NCBI GenBank assembly: GCA_051748085.1
Contig: JBNJHA010000049.1
Location: forward strand, 1 to 18,106
From: CAYNNQ01 sp051748085
GTDB lineage: Bacteria; Desulfobacterota; Desulfovibrionia; Desulfovibrionales; Desulfonatronovibrionaceae
Direction of reading: 5' to 3'
DNA length: 18,106 bases
Below the pieces are notes generated by a model. The model saw nothing but the letters and a program-made list of their open reading frames with translations. It ran no database searches and had not been told where the DNA came from. Within the stretch, counting starts at the first letter, position 1. Each line of letters starts with the position of its first letter. The position numbers were made by a program, and so were the translations under genes. Of the stretch, positions 1 to 8,554 are shown in pieces.

Positions 1-1308
1 TCAGCTTGTTTGGATCTGGTTGCCGCCTGCCTTTTTTGCCGCGTACATTGCCTGGTCGGTTTTTTTAAGAAAGTTGTCCAGATCTTCCCTTTGTCCGTAT
101 GTAAATCCTATACCGATGCTCGCTCCGAGCGCTATCTTTTCTCCGGTGCTTTTTAATGGTTTTTTGATTTTTTCAATCAGCTTGCGCCCGACGGAAAGTG
201 CATCCTCCTGTTTTTTTATTTCCCCCAGGATTACCGCGAACTCATCTCCTCCGAGTCTGGCTAATGTATCCGATTTGCGGATTGTCGACTGGATACGCTC
301 GACTGTTTCCAAAAGAGTGTCATCGCCGGTCTGGTGCCCGTAGTTGTCATTAATATTTTTAAATCCATCCAGGTCGATATACAGCAAAGCCGCAATTGTG
401 TTTTTTCGATGACAGTTTTCTATTGTCAGCTGCAAGCGGTCAAAAAACAGCCTGCGGTTCGGCAGGTCTGTAAGCGGATCGTACATGGCCAGATGTCTTA
501 TTTTGTCTTCGTCCTGCTTGCGCTTGGTTATGTCGGCCATATATCCGACTATTTCCACGGGATTTCCGTCTTTGTCCCAGACCATACGGGCGCAATCCTG
601 TATCCAGGTTTTGCCTTTTTCCGGATGATTAAAGGCGTATTCCCAATCTATATTGTGTCCGTCCTGCAAATTGGCAAAGGCTTCCTCAAGATCGGGCAAT
701 GATTCGGAGGAAAAATTTTCAAGCCAAATTTTCGGGTCACTTAGTAGCTTGTTCGCGGGAAATCCCAGAATGGAGTTAACGTCCTGGCTTATGTATACAA
801 ATTCAGGTGTGACAGTCGGTTTTCGGACATAGATTGTCGCCGGAACTGTTTTTATTAACGTCTCCAGCCTACGGTTAAGCATTTCCGATTCGGAGATTTT
901 CTGCCGCAGATTAACCTGCAGTTTATGCCGTTCCAGGCTGTAGATTATTGTTTTGGTCAGCAGGTCCTTGTTCAGGCTGTCTTTGCGGACAAAATCCTGC
1001 GTACCCTCTTCCGCGGCAAGAGCCGGTATGTCGCTGTCATCGCTGGATGTAAGGACAATTATTGGCGGAGTGTCTGGAGTGGAGCGTATTGCCTGAATAG
1101 TTTCCAGGCCGTTGCTGTCCGGGAGGAAGAGATCAAGCAGGATCAGGTCATAGGTATTGTTCCGCAAAGCCTGGATGGCGGTAGACATATCCGTGACTTG
1201 GTTCACGGAGAAATTAAATTCCGGATTGTTTTCCAGAATGTTGCGCACCAGTCTGGCGTCAAGAGCATTGTCTTCCACCAGCAGGATTTTAAACTGAGTT
1301 TTGTTCAC
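1..1308 (-). CDS. Response regulator diguanylate cyclase (REC-PAS-GGDEF)
   Basis: Predicted cytoplasmic response regulator that makes cyclic di-GMP from two GTP when its receiver is phosphorylated. The 435 residues show an N-terminal receiver (about 5-125; acidic pocket E12/D13, phospho-acceptor D59 in LILLDLFLPD, conserved K near 109), a PAS domain (about 150-265, ending in the usual DIT motif) and a C-terminal GGDEF domain (about 270-433). The active-site GGDEF is intact at 353-357. An RxxD product-inhibition site (RKSD, 344-347) sits five residues before it. There is no EAL or HD-GYP domain. The start is GTG at 1308, just before the receiver begins, and lies inside the end of the kinase gene (20-base overlap), so the two are probably translationally coupled. 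The kinase's HPt domain is the natural phosphodonor (inference). The gene is complete: its TGA stop is the first three bases of the window. Confidence 0.93.
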   Translation of the reverse strand: MNKTQFKILLVEDNALDARLVRNILENNPEFNFSVNQVTDMSTAIQALRNNTYDLILLDLFLPDSNGLETIQAIRSTPDTPPIIVLTSSDDSDIPALAAEEGTQDFVRKDSLNKDLLTKTIIYSLERHKLQVNLRQKISESEMLNRRLETLIKTVPATIYVRKPTVTPEFVYISQDVNSILGFPANKLLSDPKIWLENFSSESLPDLEEAFANLQDGHNIDWEYAFNHPEKGKTWIQDCARMVWDKDGNPVEIVGYMADITKRKQDEDKIRHLAMYDPLTDLPNRRLFFDRLQLTIENCHRKNTIAALLYIDLDGFKNINDNYGHQTGDDTLLETVERIQSTIRKSDTLARLGGDEFAVILGEIKKQEDALSVGRKLIEKIKKPLKSTGEKIALGASIGIGFTYGQREDLDNFLKKTDQAMYAAKKAGGNQIQTS

Positions 1309-4300
1309 TTTTTAACTGCTCTATGATCGAATTGACCATTGTTCGAAATGGTTCCCAAAGCAAGACCGTAGCATGCCGATCCTTTTCGCTGGCTGCCTGT
1401 TCTAATTTTTGAGCGAGTTTTCGGCCTTGCGTAATCTGTAACTGGGCCAGAGAAGATTTCATGGAGTGGGCAAGCCGTCCTACTTCCCGAATATCATCAC
1501 TTTCCAGGGCCATGCTCATTTCATCAAGGCTTTTCGGAGCGATGTCCAGAAAACCGTCCACCAGGATTTTGACCAGATCTTTGTCGCCTAGAGCGCGGGC
1601 CACATCATCAAGATTAACCGACCAGTTATGGTCTTGTCCAGTTTGCTGTTTTTCCCCGGTGGATTTGTGTGCCGGGTGCTCAACTGTCATCCTTTGTGAC
1701 GTCGGTGCAGTTTCCGCGGGCGTATAGTCCTTTTCCTCCTCGAGCCACGCAGACTGCGCGCTGAAAATGCGGCTGATAGCCCTTTGAAGTTTTTTGGTCT
1801 CCAGTGGTTTGGCCAGATAATCGTCAAATCCCAGATTAATGTATTCTTCCTTATGTTCGCGTAATGCATGGGCGGTCAGGGCAATAACCGGTATTTCGGA
1901 TATCGGTTTTTTCATTCCCCGAATTTCTTTTAGAGCTTGAGTTCCGCTCATCTCGGGCATTTGTATGTCCATGATAATCAGGTCAAATTTTTTTTCACGC
2001 ACGGCCTGAAGTGCTTTTTGGCCGTTTTCGGCCATAGTTGTTTGGTGCCCCAGATTTTTAAGGACGTGTTCGATTAAATTTTGATTAAGCGGATAGTCTT
2101 CGGCTACAAGTATGTTCAATCCGTTTGGTGGCGAGAAGAAATCCGGCTCAGCTTCGACCTTGTCCCCCAGGTAGAGGGGGAGGGAGAGTGTAAAACTGCT
2201 TCCCTGACCTGGCGTGCTTGCAACGGAAATATCGCCGTTTAACAGGTTGGCAATTTTTTTGCTTATGCTCAGCCCCAGTCCAGATCCGCCATATTTCCTG
2301 GTATCTGAAGCATCGACCTGGGTAAAGGGCATGAATATCTGTGCGTGCAGATTTTCCTCAATCCCGGGTCCGGAATCTGCTACGCTGAAATTGAATATAA
2401 AGGACTCCTGATTATCCCGGGGTTGGGAAATGTCTACGGATACTTCAATCGCACCCTGTTCGGTGAATTTGAATGCGTTGTTCAAGATGTTCAGAAATAT
2501 CTGCCTCAGCCGGAGCGGGTCCGAGTTCACAAAGCGGGGGATCCATTCCGGTTGTTTCCATTTGAGCCGCAGATTTTTATGTTCAGCCTGCTCTTCATAT
2601 TTTTGCCGCAGATAATCCAGGAACGCGTGCAGATCGAAGTCCTTTTTAATGATCCTGAGGTTGCCCTGCTCCAGGTTGGACATGTCCAATATGTCTGTAA
2701 ACACGGACAAGAGATGTCTGGCGGAATGCTTTATTTCCTCTAACGTACGGTTGCGCTCCTTGTCTTCGTCCGCCTTGGCCAGGTAATCTGCGCCGCCGAT
2801 TATCCCGTGCAGGGGCGTGCGCAGCTCATGGCTGATGTTAGCCAGAAAGCGGGTTTTGACTTTTTCGGCCATGACCGCTTTTTGTTTGGCTTCATCCAAT
2901 GCCCTTGATGTCTCGTACTGTTTGGTTATGTCCACTCCGTAGCAGATTATGCGCCGGACGCTTCCATCCGGTTCCACATGCGGAATCTTGGAGATGACAA
3001 GCAGACGCTTTTCACCCGAGCTGTTCGGCAGCCATATTTCGTATTCGCTCCTTGTCTTTTTATCGAATGCGTGTTTTGACGTCTCAGCACAGATTTTATG
3101 ATACTCTTCCGGAAGCTGTATGCATGCCGGGGCGTTTTGAAATTTATTTTTGGAATGCCCCCAGAAATCAGCGAAGGCCTTATTTACGCTTTTGTATGTT
3201 CCTGGTTCCTTTTGAAACCAGATCAAAACGTCAATGCTGTCCAGAAGCAATGCCTGTTCCTGATTTATTTCGCGCAGACTCTGACTGTGTTTCTGGATTT
3301 GAGAAACCATGTCGTCGAAGATGCCGGTGAGTTCTTTTATCTCTGTAACGCGTTGATCTTTCAGCTCCGGAGGCAAATTCTCCGGGTTGTCGGGGGTAAA
3401 TCCGGACAAATTGCGGTTAAGGGATTCGAGCGGTCTTACCGTTGAACGTTTCAGACTCCAGCGGATGAAAAAACTGCTGAGGGCTACGAGTACGATGATG
3501 CCCAGGGAATTGAACATAACGGATGCAATCAGAGGAATAAGAATGTCCAGGGCAGGAATGGCCAGAACTATGGTCCATTCAGGCGAGTGCATTCTGCTTG
3601 CACCATACACGTAAAGCCTGCCCTCTATCTCCGAAATGCCTCCAAGATCCATGTCCTGTTTTTTTATGGAATTGAACAGTCTGGATTTCCCTGCGTTCTG
3701 CCTTCTGCGGACTTTTTCCTTGTCGCAATGGGCAATAATATTGCCGTATTCATCAGTAACCATGAAATACGGGGCCTTGATGCTTTCCGGTTGAAGCATG
3801 AAATGCAGGGCTTCGAGCAATATTTCCAAAGCAAGAAAATTATCGTTTTTAAGCGGCAGGGTCATCAGCGTGACAAGTTGGCCTTCCTCGTTCATGAACG
3901 GGGTGGATATGGAAAGTTCGCTTTTTGCAGGTATTTCATCGATTCTGCCGGAAAGGTCGTATCCGGTGCGGTTGTTAGATTCGGGGGCTATAATTTTTCG
4001 TTCCGGGTCCAGGATGAACACCCGGTAAATTTCGGGATATTCCATGCGCAACGTCTTGAGTATGTTTGAATGACTTTCGATATCGGGCAGGGAATTCAAC
4101 AGACCGGAGATGGGTTTGAAACTCTGCAGATAGTTTGAAAGTTGTCCGCTTATCCTTTTTGCCGCTTTTTCGTATTCCTGGATGGTGGAGTTTTTTTCCC
4201 GGATTGCCTGGAATGTGCCGAGCAAAATGATGGCAAGCAGACAGGGAAGGAGAAAGGAATAAACAATCCCCCGGGTTATTACGGAATAAAAAGGAAGGGT

Positions 4301-4318
4301 ATTTTGTTTTTTCGGCAT
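1289..4318 (-). CDS. Membrane hybrid histidine kinase (Cache-HAMP-PAS-HisKA-HATPase-REC-HPt)
   Basis: Inner-membrane sensor kinase of 1009 residues with a full internal phosphorelay. Order seen: transmembrane segment (about 17-37), a periplasmic region of about 220 residues with a double-Cache look, second membrane segment (about 262-286), HAMP linker (about 288-345), PAS (about 355-470), HisKA with H497 in SHELRTPLHG, HATPase_c with N box (NILNNAFKF), G1 box (DSGPGIEE) and G2 box (GGSGLGLSISKK), receiver with D784 in IIMDIQMPEMSG, and a C-terminal HPt with H951 in LAHSMKSSLAQL. All catalytic and phosphorelay residues are present. It starts 10 bases after the binding-protein gene and overlaps the following REC-PAS-GGDEF gene. 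I infer that it senses directly through the Cache domain, through the upstream binding protein (as LuxP signals through LuxQ), or both, and passes phosphate to the downstream regulator. The ligand is unknown. Confidence 0.93.
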   Translation of the reverse strand: MPKKQNTLPFYSVITRGIVYSFLLPCLLAIILLGTFQAIREKNSTIQEYEKAAKRISGQLSNYLQSFKPISGLLNSLPDIESHSNILKTLRMEYPEIYRVFILDPERKIIAPESNNRTGYDLSGRIDEIPAKSELSISTPFMNEEGQLVTLMTLPLKNDNFLALEILLEALHFMLQPESIKAPYFMVTDEYGNIIAHCDKEKVRRRQNAGKSRLFNSIKKQDMDLGGISEIEGRLYVYGASRMHSPEWTIVLAIPALDILIPLIASVMFNSLGIIVLVALSSFFIRWSLKRSTVRPLESLNRNLSGFTPDNPENLPPELKDQRVTEIKELTGIFDDMVSQIQKHSQSLREINQEQALLLDSIDVLIWFQKEPGTYKSVNKAFADFWGHSKNKFQNAPACIQLPEEYHKICAETSKHAFDKKTRSEYEIWLPNSSGEKRLLVISKIPHVEPDGSVRRIICYGVDITKQYETSRALDEAKQKAVMAEKVKTRFLANISHELRTPLHGIIGGADYLAKADEDKERNRTLEEIKHSARHLLSVFTDILDMSNLEQGNLRIIKKDFDLHAFLDYLRQKYEEQAEHKNLRLKWKQPEWIPRFVNSDPLRLRQIFLNILNNAFKFTEQGAIEVSVDISQPRDNQESFIFNFSVADSGPGIEENLHAQIFMPFTQVDASDTRKYGGSGLGLSISKKIANLLNGDISVASTPGQGSSFTLSLPLYLGDKVEAEPDFFSPPNGLNILVAEDYPLNQNLIEHVLKNLGHQTTMAENGQKALQAVREKKFDLIIMDIQMPEMSGTQALKEIRGMKKPISEIPVIALTAHALREHKEEYINLGFDDYLAKPLETKKLQRAISRIFSAQSAWLEEEKDYTPAETAPTSQRMTVEHPAHKSTGEKQQTGQDHNWSVNLDDVARALGDKDLVKILVDGFLDIAPKSLDEMSMALESDDIREVGRLAHSMKSSLAQLQITQGRKLAQKLEQAASEKDRHATVLLWEPFRTMVNSIIEQLKSEQNSV

Positions 4319-4328
4319 GGATGAGATT

Positions 4329-5504
4329 TTAATTCAGCCGCAAATCCGGCGTGTTAAGGACTGTTATTTCTTTAAATGTACCGTTTTTAGATTTGAACAC
4401 GGCATTTCTTCCTTTTACATCTCCGAATCTGTTCAGAGATATCTTTCCGTATAGGCCGGGAAAATTTTCTGTCTTGACCAGTGCCTTTTTGAGCGGGATG
4501 TTTTCGTCTTGGGACCTTTTTATAGCGGTGCGAAGAACCCGGACCGCATCATAAGCCCTGATCGCCGCAAAATTGGGGAAGTCACCAAATCTTTTTTTGT
4601 AGTTTGTTTCGAATTCATTACGTTCGGCGGTATCGCCAAAAGTATTGGCCACGAACCAGACACCGTTGGCCGTTTTCCCGGCGGCGTTAAGAAGTTCATT
4701 GGTCATCGCCCATCCGGTTGAAATGACCTGATTTTCAATACCGCTTAAGTTTATTTTTTGGAGAAGTTTTGTAAGCTGTCTGGAATTGAGCACGCAAACC
4801 AACATGCTTTGCGGGTGTTCATGTATTGTTTCTATCAGGTTTTTCCATTGCTTTTGATTCGCGGGAAAGTTTTTTTTCGCTTCAATGATACCGCCCAGCC
4901 TGGAAAATCTGGCGGAAAAGAACACGATATATGGATTGACGTAAGCGTCGTTCTGCTGTGATCCGATAGTAATCGCCTTTTTCCGGGATTTTTTTTCCAC
5001 TAGAAAATGGGCCATGGATTTGGCTGCCGAGTCCGTTCCCTGGGATATGCGAAAGAAATAATCGTCCTTTCCACTTAGAAGCGGCGTGGATGTTGTCGGG
5101 GACAGAAGGATGAGTTTTTGGGCATTGATGAAGTCGAGCGCGGCCCTGCTTTGGGAGCTGGTCATGTGTCCGATTACCGCAGCCACGTTTTCCTGTTGTA
5201 GTTCCCTGTCCGCTTTGATCGCTCCCTTGCTTGTGCCGAGGTCATCCTTGACGATAAGTTTTATTTTTCTGCCGTTTATTCCCCCGGATTCATTAATTTC
5301 TTCTACGGCGAGCATCGCTCCGTTCCTTCCGTAGACCCCGAGGTCCGATCCGCTTCCGGTCAGCTGGCCTGCGAATCCGATTTTGATCGGCTTGCTGTCA
5401 AGGCAGGCCCCGACAAGCAGGGCGGCAGACAGTAGCGCGGGCAGAAGAAAAAAGGCCCGGCGTTTTTTAGTGGCCGGGCCGTTGATTGTTGTGGTGTTCA
5501 TCAT
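4329..5504 (-). CDS. Periplasmic ligand-binding lipoprotein (Leu/Ile/Val receptor family, type I fold)
   Basis: Solute-binding protein of 391 residues, of the receptor/LivJ-LivK family. The N terminus is a lipoprotein signal: basic KKRR (13-16), a hydrophobic stretch, and a lipobox LVGAC with the lipidated Cys at 34. The mature part opens with the family pattern IKIGFAGQLTGSGSDLG, followed by GAMLAVEEINESGGINGRKI and the typical VAAVIGHMTSSQSRA stretch. It should sit in the periplasm, anchored to a membrane. No ABC permease or ATPase lies beside it. Instead it is 9 bases after an MFS gene and 10 bases before a sensor kinase gene, so a role as a sensory co-receptor is more likely than uptake (inference). 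Two adjacent ATGs (5504 and 5501) could start it; no strong ribosome site is visible. Codons 9-20 double as a terminator-like hairpin plus a T-run. The ligand cannot be read from the sequence. Confidence 0.88.
   Translation of the reverse strand: MMNTTTINGPATKKRRAFFLLPALLSAALLVGACLDSKPIKIGFAGQLTGSGSDLGVYGRNGAMLAVEEINESGGINGRKIKLIVKDDLGTSKGAIKADRELQQENVAAVIGHMTSSQSRAALDFINAQKLILLSPTTSTPLLSGKDDYFFRISQGTDSAAKSMAHFLVEKKSRKKAITIGSQQNDAYVNPYIVFFSARFSRLGGIIEAKKNFPANQKQWKNLIETIHEHPQSMLVCVLNSRQLTKLLQKINLSGIENQVISTGWAMTNELLNAAGKTANGVWFVANTFGDTAERNEFETNYKKRFGDFPNFAAIRAYDAVRVLRTAIKRSQDENIPLKKALVKTENFPGLYGKISLNRFGDVKGRNAVFKSKNGTFKEITVLNTPDLRLN
5448..5480 (-). terminator. Intrinsic-terminator-like hairpin inside the binding-protein gene
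   Basis: On the minus strand GGCCCGGC (5480-5473) pairs perfectly with GCCGGGCC (5461-5454) around an 11-base A-rich loop, and is followed at once by six T (5453-5448). This is the textbook layout of a rho-independent terminator in the direction of transcription. It lies 34-66 bases past the MFS stop codon but inside codons of the next gene's signal peptide (NGPATKKRRAFF). It could end most MFS transcripts or act as an attenuator when the leader codons are poorly translated. Structure is seen directly; activity is inference. Confidence 0.6.
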
Positions 5505-5513
5505 GGTTTGTCT

Positions 5514-6785
5514 TTATTCTTTTTGGTTCTCTTCATGCGCCTTTTGAATTCCGATCAGTAAAAAGAGAAAGACAACTCCAGCCAGGGCAAGGACCAAGCC
5601 CACGACGGGCAGGCTTTTATATCCTAAAATGTCGGCTAACAAACCGGCGGCAAAAGCGCTGAGTAAGCTGGCGACGGCTGTTGTGGCATTGAATATGCCC
5701 ACAGCTGTACCTTGGGCAAGGGTTGAAAGTTCGGCCGTATAATCCGTCCCGGCAACGATAAGCGGGGACCAGGCCACCGGGAGAAGAAAGAAGAACAGAG
5801 GAACGAGCCAGTCATTTATTCCGGTCTGATAAAAGGCCAGTCCGGTCAACGCGGTCAATCCGGCAACCGACATCAGTCCCCCGATCATGACCACCCAGCC
5901 GCTGCCTATTTTTTTACCCAAGGTGCCGGACGGCGCGTAGGCGAATATGCCGATTCCGGCTCCGATAGCGTAGAAAAGAGAGGATGTTCCGGCGGAAATG
6001 CCGTATACGTCGTGCATGAACAAGGGGTAAAGATTGTAAATTACCCAGTTGCTGAACATGATGCAGAACCAGGCCAGGATATACAGGGCAAATGGACTTT
6101 TGTATATTTGCTTGATTTCTTCCATTCGGTGCGGCAGGTTCTGTTCGTAAGTGTGCAGAATGGAAAAAGCGCCGCGCGCCGGACGATGTGTTCCGTGTTG
6201 AAATTCGGCCGACTTTTTGTGTTTATTTTTTTCATGATTCGGCGGGAGATCGATCCGGCCCAGAATAAAACCGGGGATCATAAGCAGGGCGGCTATAATC
6301 ATGCCGATCTGCGGACTTAATTGCAGCAAAGCCACCACGGCCAGACCCAAAGCCTGTCCACTGCCGTAGAATGTCTGCAGCCAGCCAATCCGTTCATCCC
6401 ATTCCGATTTTGGTTTGTTTTCGACAATAAACATGGCGGAGACCGTGTTGGTCACTGCCGAACCCATGCCCTGCAGAAAGGCCAGAGCCGTCCAAAACCA
6501 GAAGGATTTCAGGGCCGGGAAGAAGGCAAGGCCAAGGGCCAGCAGAACATACCCGGACAGATAGGCCAGATGATATTTGCCGCTTTTATCTGTAAGGGCG
6601 CCGAGCAAGGGGGCGGTCAATTGACCGCCGTAAAAGGCGGCCACCACTGTTCCGGCGGCTGCAGCTCCAAGGGCGTTGCCCACGACAAGGGGAATCAGTA
6701 TCGGGGCTATACCCAGAACTACGGCCCCTTGAAATCCATAGCCAAGATACCAGCGTTCCGAATATTTTTTGCATGATGTAAACAT
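5514..6785 (-). CDS. MFS transporter
   Basis: Major facilitator superfamily permease of 423 residues with about 12 hydrophobic segments and a long charged central loop (about 200-240, rich in H, K, N) between the two six-helix halves. The loop 2-3 signature appears as GALTDKSGK at 62-70. It is likely an inner-membrane secondary transporter; the substrate and direction are not evident. It is the first gene of the minus-strand cluster and is only 9 bases from the binding-protein gene, which hints that transporter and sensor deal with the same or a related compound (inference). The ATG at 6785 gives a short N terminus before the first helix and has only a poor ribosome site (purine-rich AAAAGATG just upstream). 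It is divergent from another MFS gene, but the two proteins do not look like copies of each other. Confidence 0.88.
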   Translation of the reverse strand: MFTSCKKYSERWYLGYGFQGAVVLGIAPILIPLVVGNALGAAAAGTVVAAFYGGQLTAPLLGALTDKSGKYHLAYLSGYVLLALGLAFFPALKSFWFWTALAFLQGMGSAVTNTVSAMFIVENKPKSEWDERIGWLQTFYGSGQALGLAVVALLQLSPQIGMIIAALLMIPGFILGRIDLPPNHEKNKHKKSAEFQHGTHRPARGAFSILHTYEQNLPHRMEEIKQIYKSPFALYILAWFCIMFSNWVIYNLYPLFMHDVYGISAGTSSLFYAIGAGIGIFAYAPSGTLGKKIGSGWVVMIGGLMSVAGLTALTGLAFYQTGINDWLVPLFFFLLPVAWSPLIVAGTDYTAELSTLAQGTAVGIFNATTAVASLLSAFAAGLLADILGYKSLPVVGLVLALAGVVFLFLLIGIQKAHEENQKE

Positions 6786-6802
6786 AGTTCATCTTTTGCA
6801 TA

Positions 6803-6808
6803 ATTATA
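6803..6808 (-). promoter_or_regulatory. Possible -10 element before the minus-strand MFS gene
   Basis: The minus strand reads TATAAT at 6808-6803, eighteen bases before the ATG at 6785. I see no convincing -35 hexamer at the normal distance, and the surroundings are AT-rich, so a chance match is quite possible. If real, the transcript would have a very short leader. Confidence 0.25.
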
Positions 6809-6987
6809 ATTTTGGATCAAGCATTTTTCCTGTTGCGTTTTTTGGATCCCAACCGGAGGATTTGACTTATAATCATGATCGATTATTCCAAACAGCCGAA
6901 CCAGAGATCCGGACCGATTGCGGCTTTCAACGGATGTCCGCAAAAATTCGGTGAACCTTTTAATGCAGTGAACAGTTGCCGGAATAG

Positions 6988-7017
6988 TTGTCAAAAATGT
7001 GAATTTTGTCTTTTAAA
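6988..7017 (+). promoter_or_regulatory. Possible promoter of the plus-strand MFS gene
   Basis: TTGTCA at 6988-6993 is followed after 17-18 bases by TTTTAA/TTTAAA (7011-7017), about 40 bases before the ATG at 7055. The -35 is five of six to consensus; the -10 is weak. It is the only reasonable sigma-70-like pair I find in the 269-base divergent region. Confidence 0.25.
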
Positions 7018-7054
7018 CTTGTCGGATACAACCTGTAACCTGGTTTTATAAATC

Positions 7055-8212
7055 ATGCGCGTTCTGTTCGTAATGTATTTCATTCATTTTCTGCGACATG
7101 GAATGGTCCTGCCGGTAATCCCTCTTTTTGCCCAGGAAATCGGCGCCGGAGAGTCCATGGTCGGGCTGGTGGTGGGCAGCTTCAATGCTCTGTCCCTGGT
7201 CCTGGCCCTGGTGGTCGGGGACCTCGCGGACCGGATATCCATTAAGAAAATGCTTGTTGTCGGCGCCGGATGTAATTTTATTTACAGTCTGCTTTTGTAT
7301 ATAACTTCGAGCTCCTGGGGTTTGGTCGGAGCGCAGACCGTTGGCGGGCTGGGATTTCTTTTGCTCATTGTCTGTACTCAGGCCTATATTTCCGGGATGT
7401 CCAGCGTCCAGGAACGGGAGAAATGCTTTTCCAGCATGACCCTGGCCGCGGCAGTGGGGCAGTCTACTGGACCGCTTTTCGGGGGATGGCTACTTTCCCT
7501 AGGTTCTTTTGATCTGGTCTTTGCCGCTGCCGTGGGCGTGTCATTGTTCGGGGCGGTTGTATTTGGACTGCGCGTGGATCGTTCCGGAGTCGGGACCAAA
7601 TCGTTCGAATCTTTGGGCAAGAGGTTGGCCAAGATCGGGCAGATGCTAAGAGATACCCGTATGGCCATTGTCCTGGCCTTTACCCTGGGGGTTATACTGG
7701 CTGTTTGTCTGCGCAGTTCCTTTCTGCCCATTCTGCTTAAATCAAAAGGTGTGAGCGGGGTGTATATCGGGGGCATGTTATCCGTTTTCGCGATATCCAT
7801 GACTCTTATCCGGCTTGTGGTCGGCCGCATTTTGGGCCGCTTTTCCCGTTTAGGCGTCATTACCTTCGTCCTGGTAGTCACCGGTGGTTCGGTGGGTGTG
7901 CTCCCGCTCCTGGATCAGCCCTGGGCCCTGGCTGCTGTACTGGCTGTCTTCGGTCTTGGCTTCGGTCTTTCCCAGCCCCTGTCCATGGTCATGGTTTCGG
8001 AAAACAGCAGAGACGATCGCCGCGGCCTGGCCATGGGACTCAGGTTTTCCACCCTGACCCTGGGTACTTTTCTGGGCCCGCTTATAATGGGTGTTCTGGC
8101 CGAGTTCGGCGGAATTTCCCTGCCTTTTTACTGCGCGGTTCTTCCGGTTCTGGCCGTGGGCGTACTTGTATTTTTATTCCGTGACCGGCTTAAAATTGAA
8201 AAAAGTCATTGA
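7055..8212 (+). CDS. MFS transporter, drug-efflux-like
   Basis: Major facilitator permease of 385 residues with about 12 hydrophobic segments and short loops, as in the drug:proton antiporter-like subgroup. The N terminus FLRHGMVLPVIPLFAQEIG resembles helix 1 of such exporters, and the loop 2-3 motif A is present as GDLADRISIKKM (55-66). A second-half LxxRxxxGRILGRFSRLG corresponds to the repeated motif in loop 8-9. The substrate is unknown; efflux of small toxic compounds is the family's usual job (inference). The start ATG at 7055 is fixed closely by an in-frame TAA two codons upstream; the ribosome site is weak. The stop TGA (8210-8212) is shared with the -35 box of the following tRNA promoter. 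The gene stands alone and is divergent from the other MFS gene. Confidence 0.9.
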   Translation: MRVLFVMYFIHFLRHGMVLPVIPLFAQEIGAGESMVGLVVGSFNALSLVLALVVGDLADRISIKKMLVVGAGCNFIYSLLLYITSSSWGLVGAQTVGGLGFLLLIVCTQAYISGMSSVQEREKCFSSMTLAAAVGQSTGPLFGGWLLSLGSFDLVFAAAVGVSLFGAVVFGLRVDRSGVGTKSFESLGKRLAKIGQMLRDTRMAIVLAFTLGVILAVCLRSSFLPILLKSKGVSGVYIGGMLSVFAISMTLIRLVVGRILGRFSRLGVITFVLVVTGGSVGVLPLLDQPWALAAVLAVFGLGFGLSQPLSMVMVSENSRDDRRGLAMGLRFSTLTLGTFLGPLIMGVLAEFGGISLPFYCAVLPVLAVGVLVFLFRDRLKIEKSH

Positions 8213-8237
8213 CAGAAGCAGCCATGTTTTATATTTT
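8209..8237 (+). promoter_or_regulatory. Promoter of the initiator tRNA
   Basis: A perfect TTGACA (8209-8214) is followed after 17 bases by TATTTT (8232-8237), or after 15 bases by TATATT (8230-8235). Initiation about 7 bases downstream would put the start just before the tRNA at 8251. The -35 box overlaps the TGA stop of the upstream MFS gene. Confidence 0.7.
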
Positions 8238-8250
8238 CTCTTCTTCACGA

Positions 8251-8327
<77 letters not shown>

Positions 8328-8337
8328 AAGATTTCAA

Positions 8338-8370
8338 GGGGTTAGGCTAAAAAGCTTAACCCCATTTTTT
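8338..8370 (+). terminator. Rho-independent terminator of the tRNA
   Basis: GGGGTTAGGCT (8338-8348) pairs along all 11 positions (one G-T) with AGCTTAACCCC (8353-8363) around an AAAA loop, followed by ATTTTTT to 8370. It lies eleven bases after the tRNA CCA, so it ends the tRNA transcript. Confidence 0.9.
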
Positions 8371-8554
8371 GTCCCCGCACAATTTGTCCCCCATCTGTAC
8401 CCTTTTTTATCCCTGGAGCACCATTGGGTCATCCCGGACTCATATTTGTTCCTTTCCCTTGTCCTGTTAGACTTGTTCGGTCTGGTGTCTGGTCCTCTGT
8501 CCGGGGCTTTTCAATTTCCTTGAATTAAAGAAGTAAGTGCAACAGTTAATGATT
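8371..8554. other. Non-coding stretch after the tRNA, no gene seen
   Basis: I find no open frame of interest in this pyrimidine-rich 184-base stretch. It begins with two copies of TTTGTCCCC (8368-8376 and 8383-8391) spaced 15 bases apart. There is no repeat of the tRNA 3' end that would mark an attachment site. Together with the transposase remnant next to it, it looks like decayed accessory DNA. Confidence 0.4.

Noticed and set aside
7384..7881. Long minus-strand open frame opposite the second MFS gene
   Set aside because: Its translation is a low-complexity R/T/P-rich string that mirrors the codons of a clear membrane transporter on the other strand.
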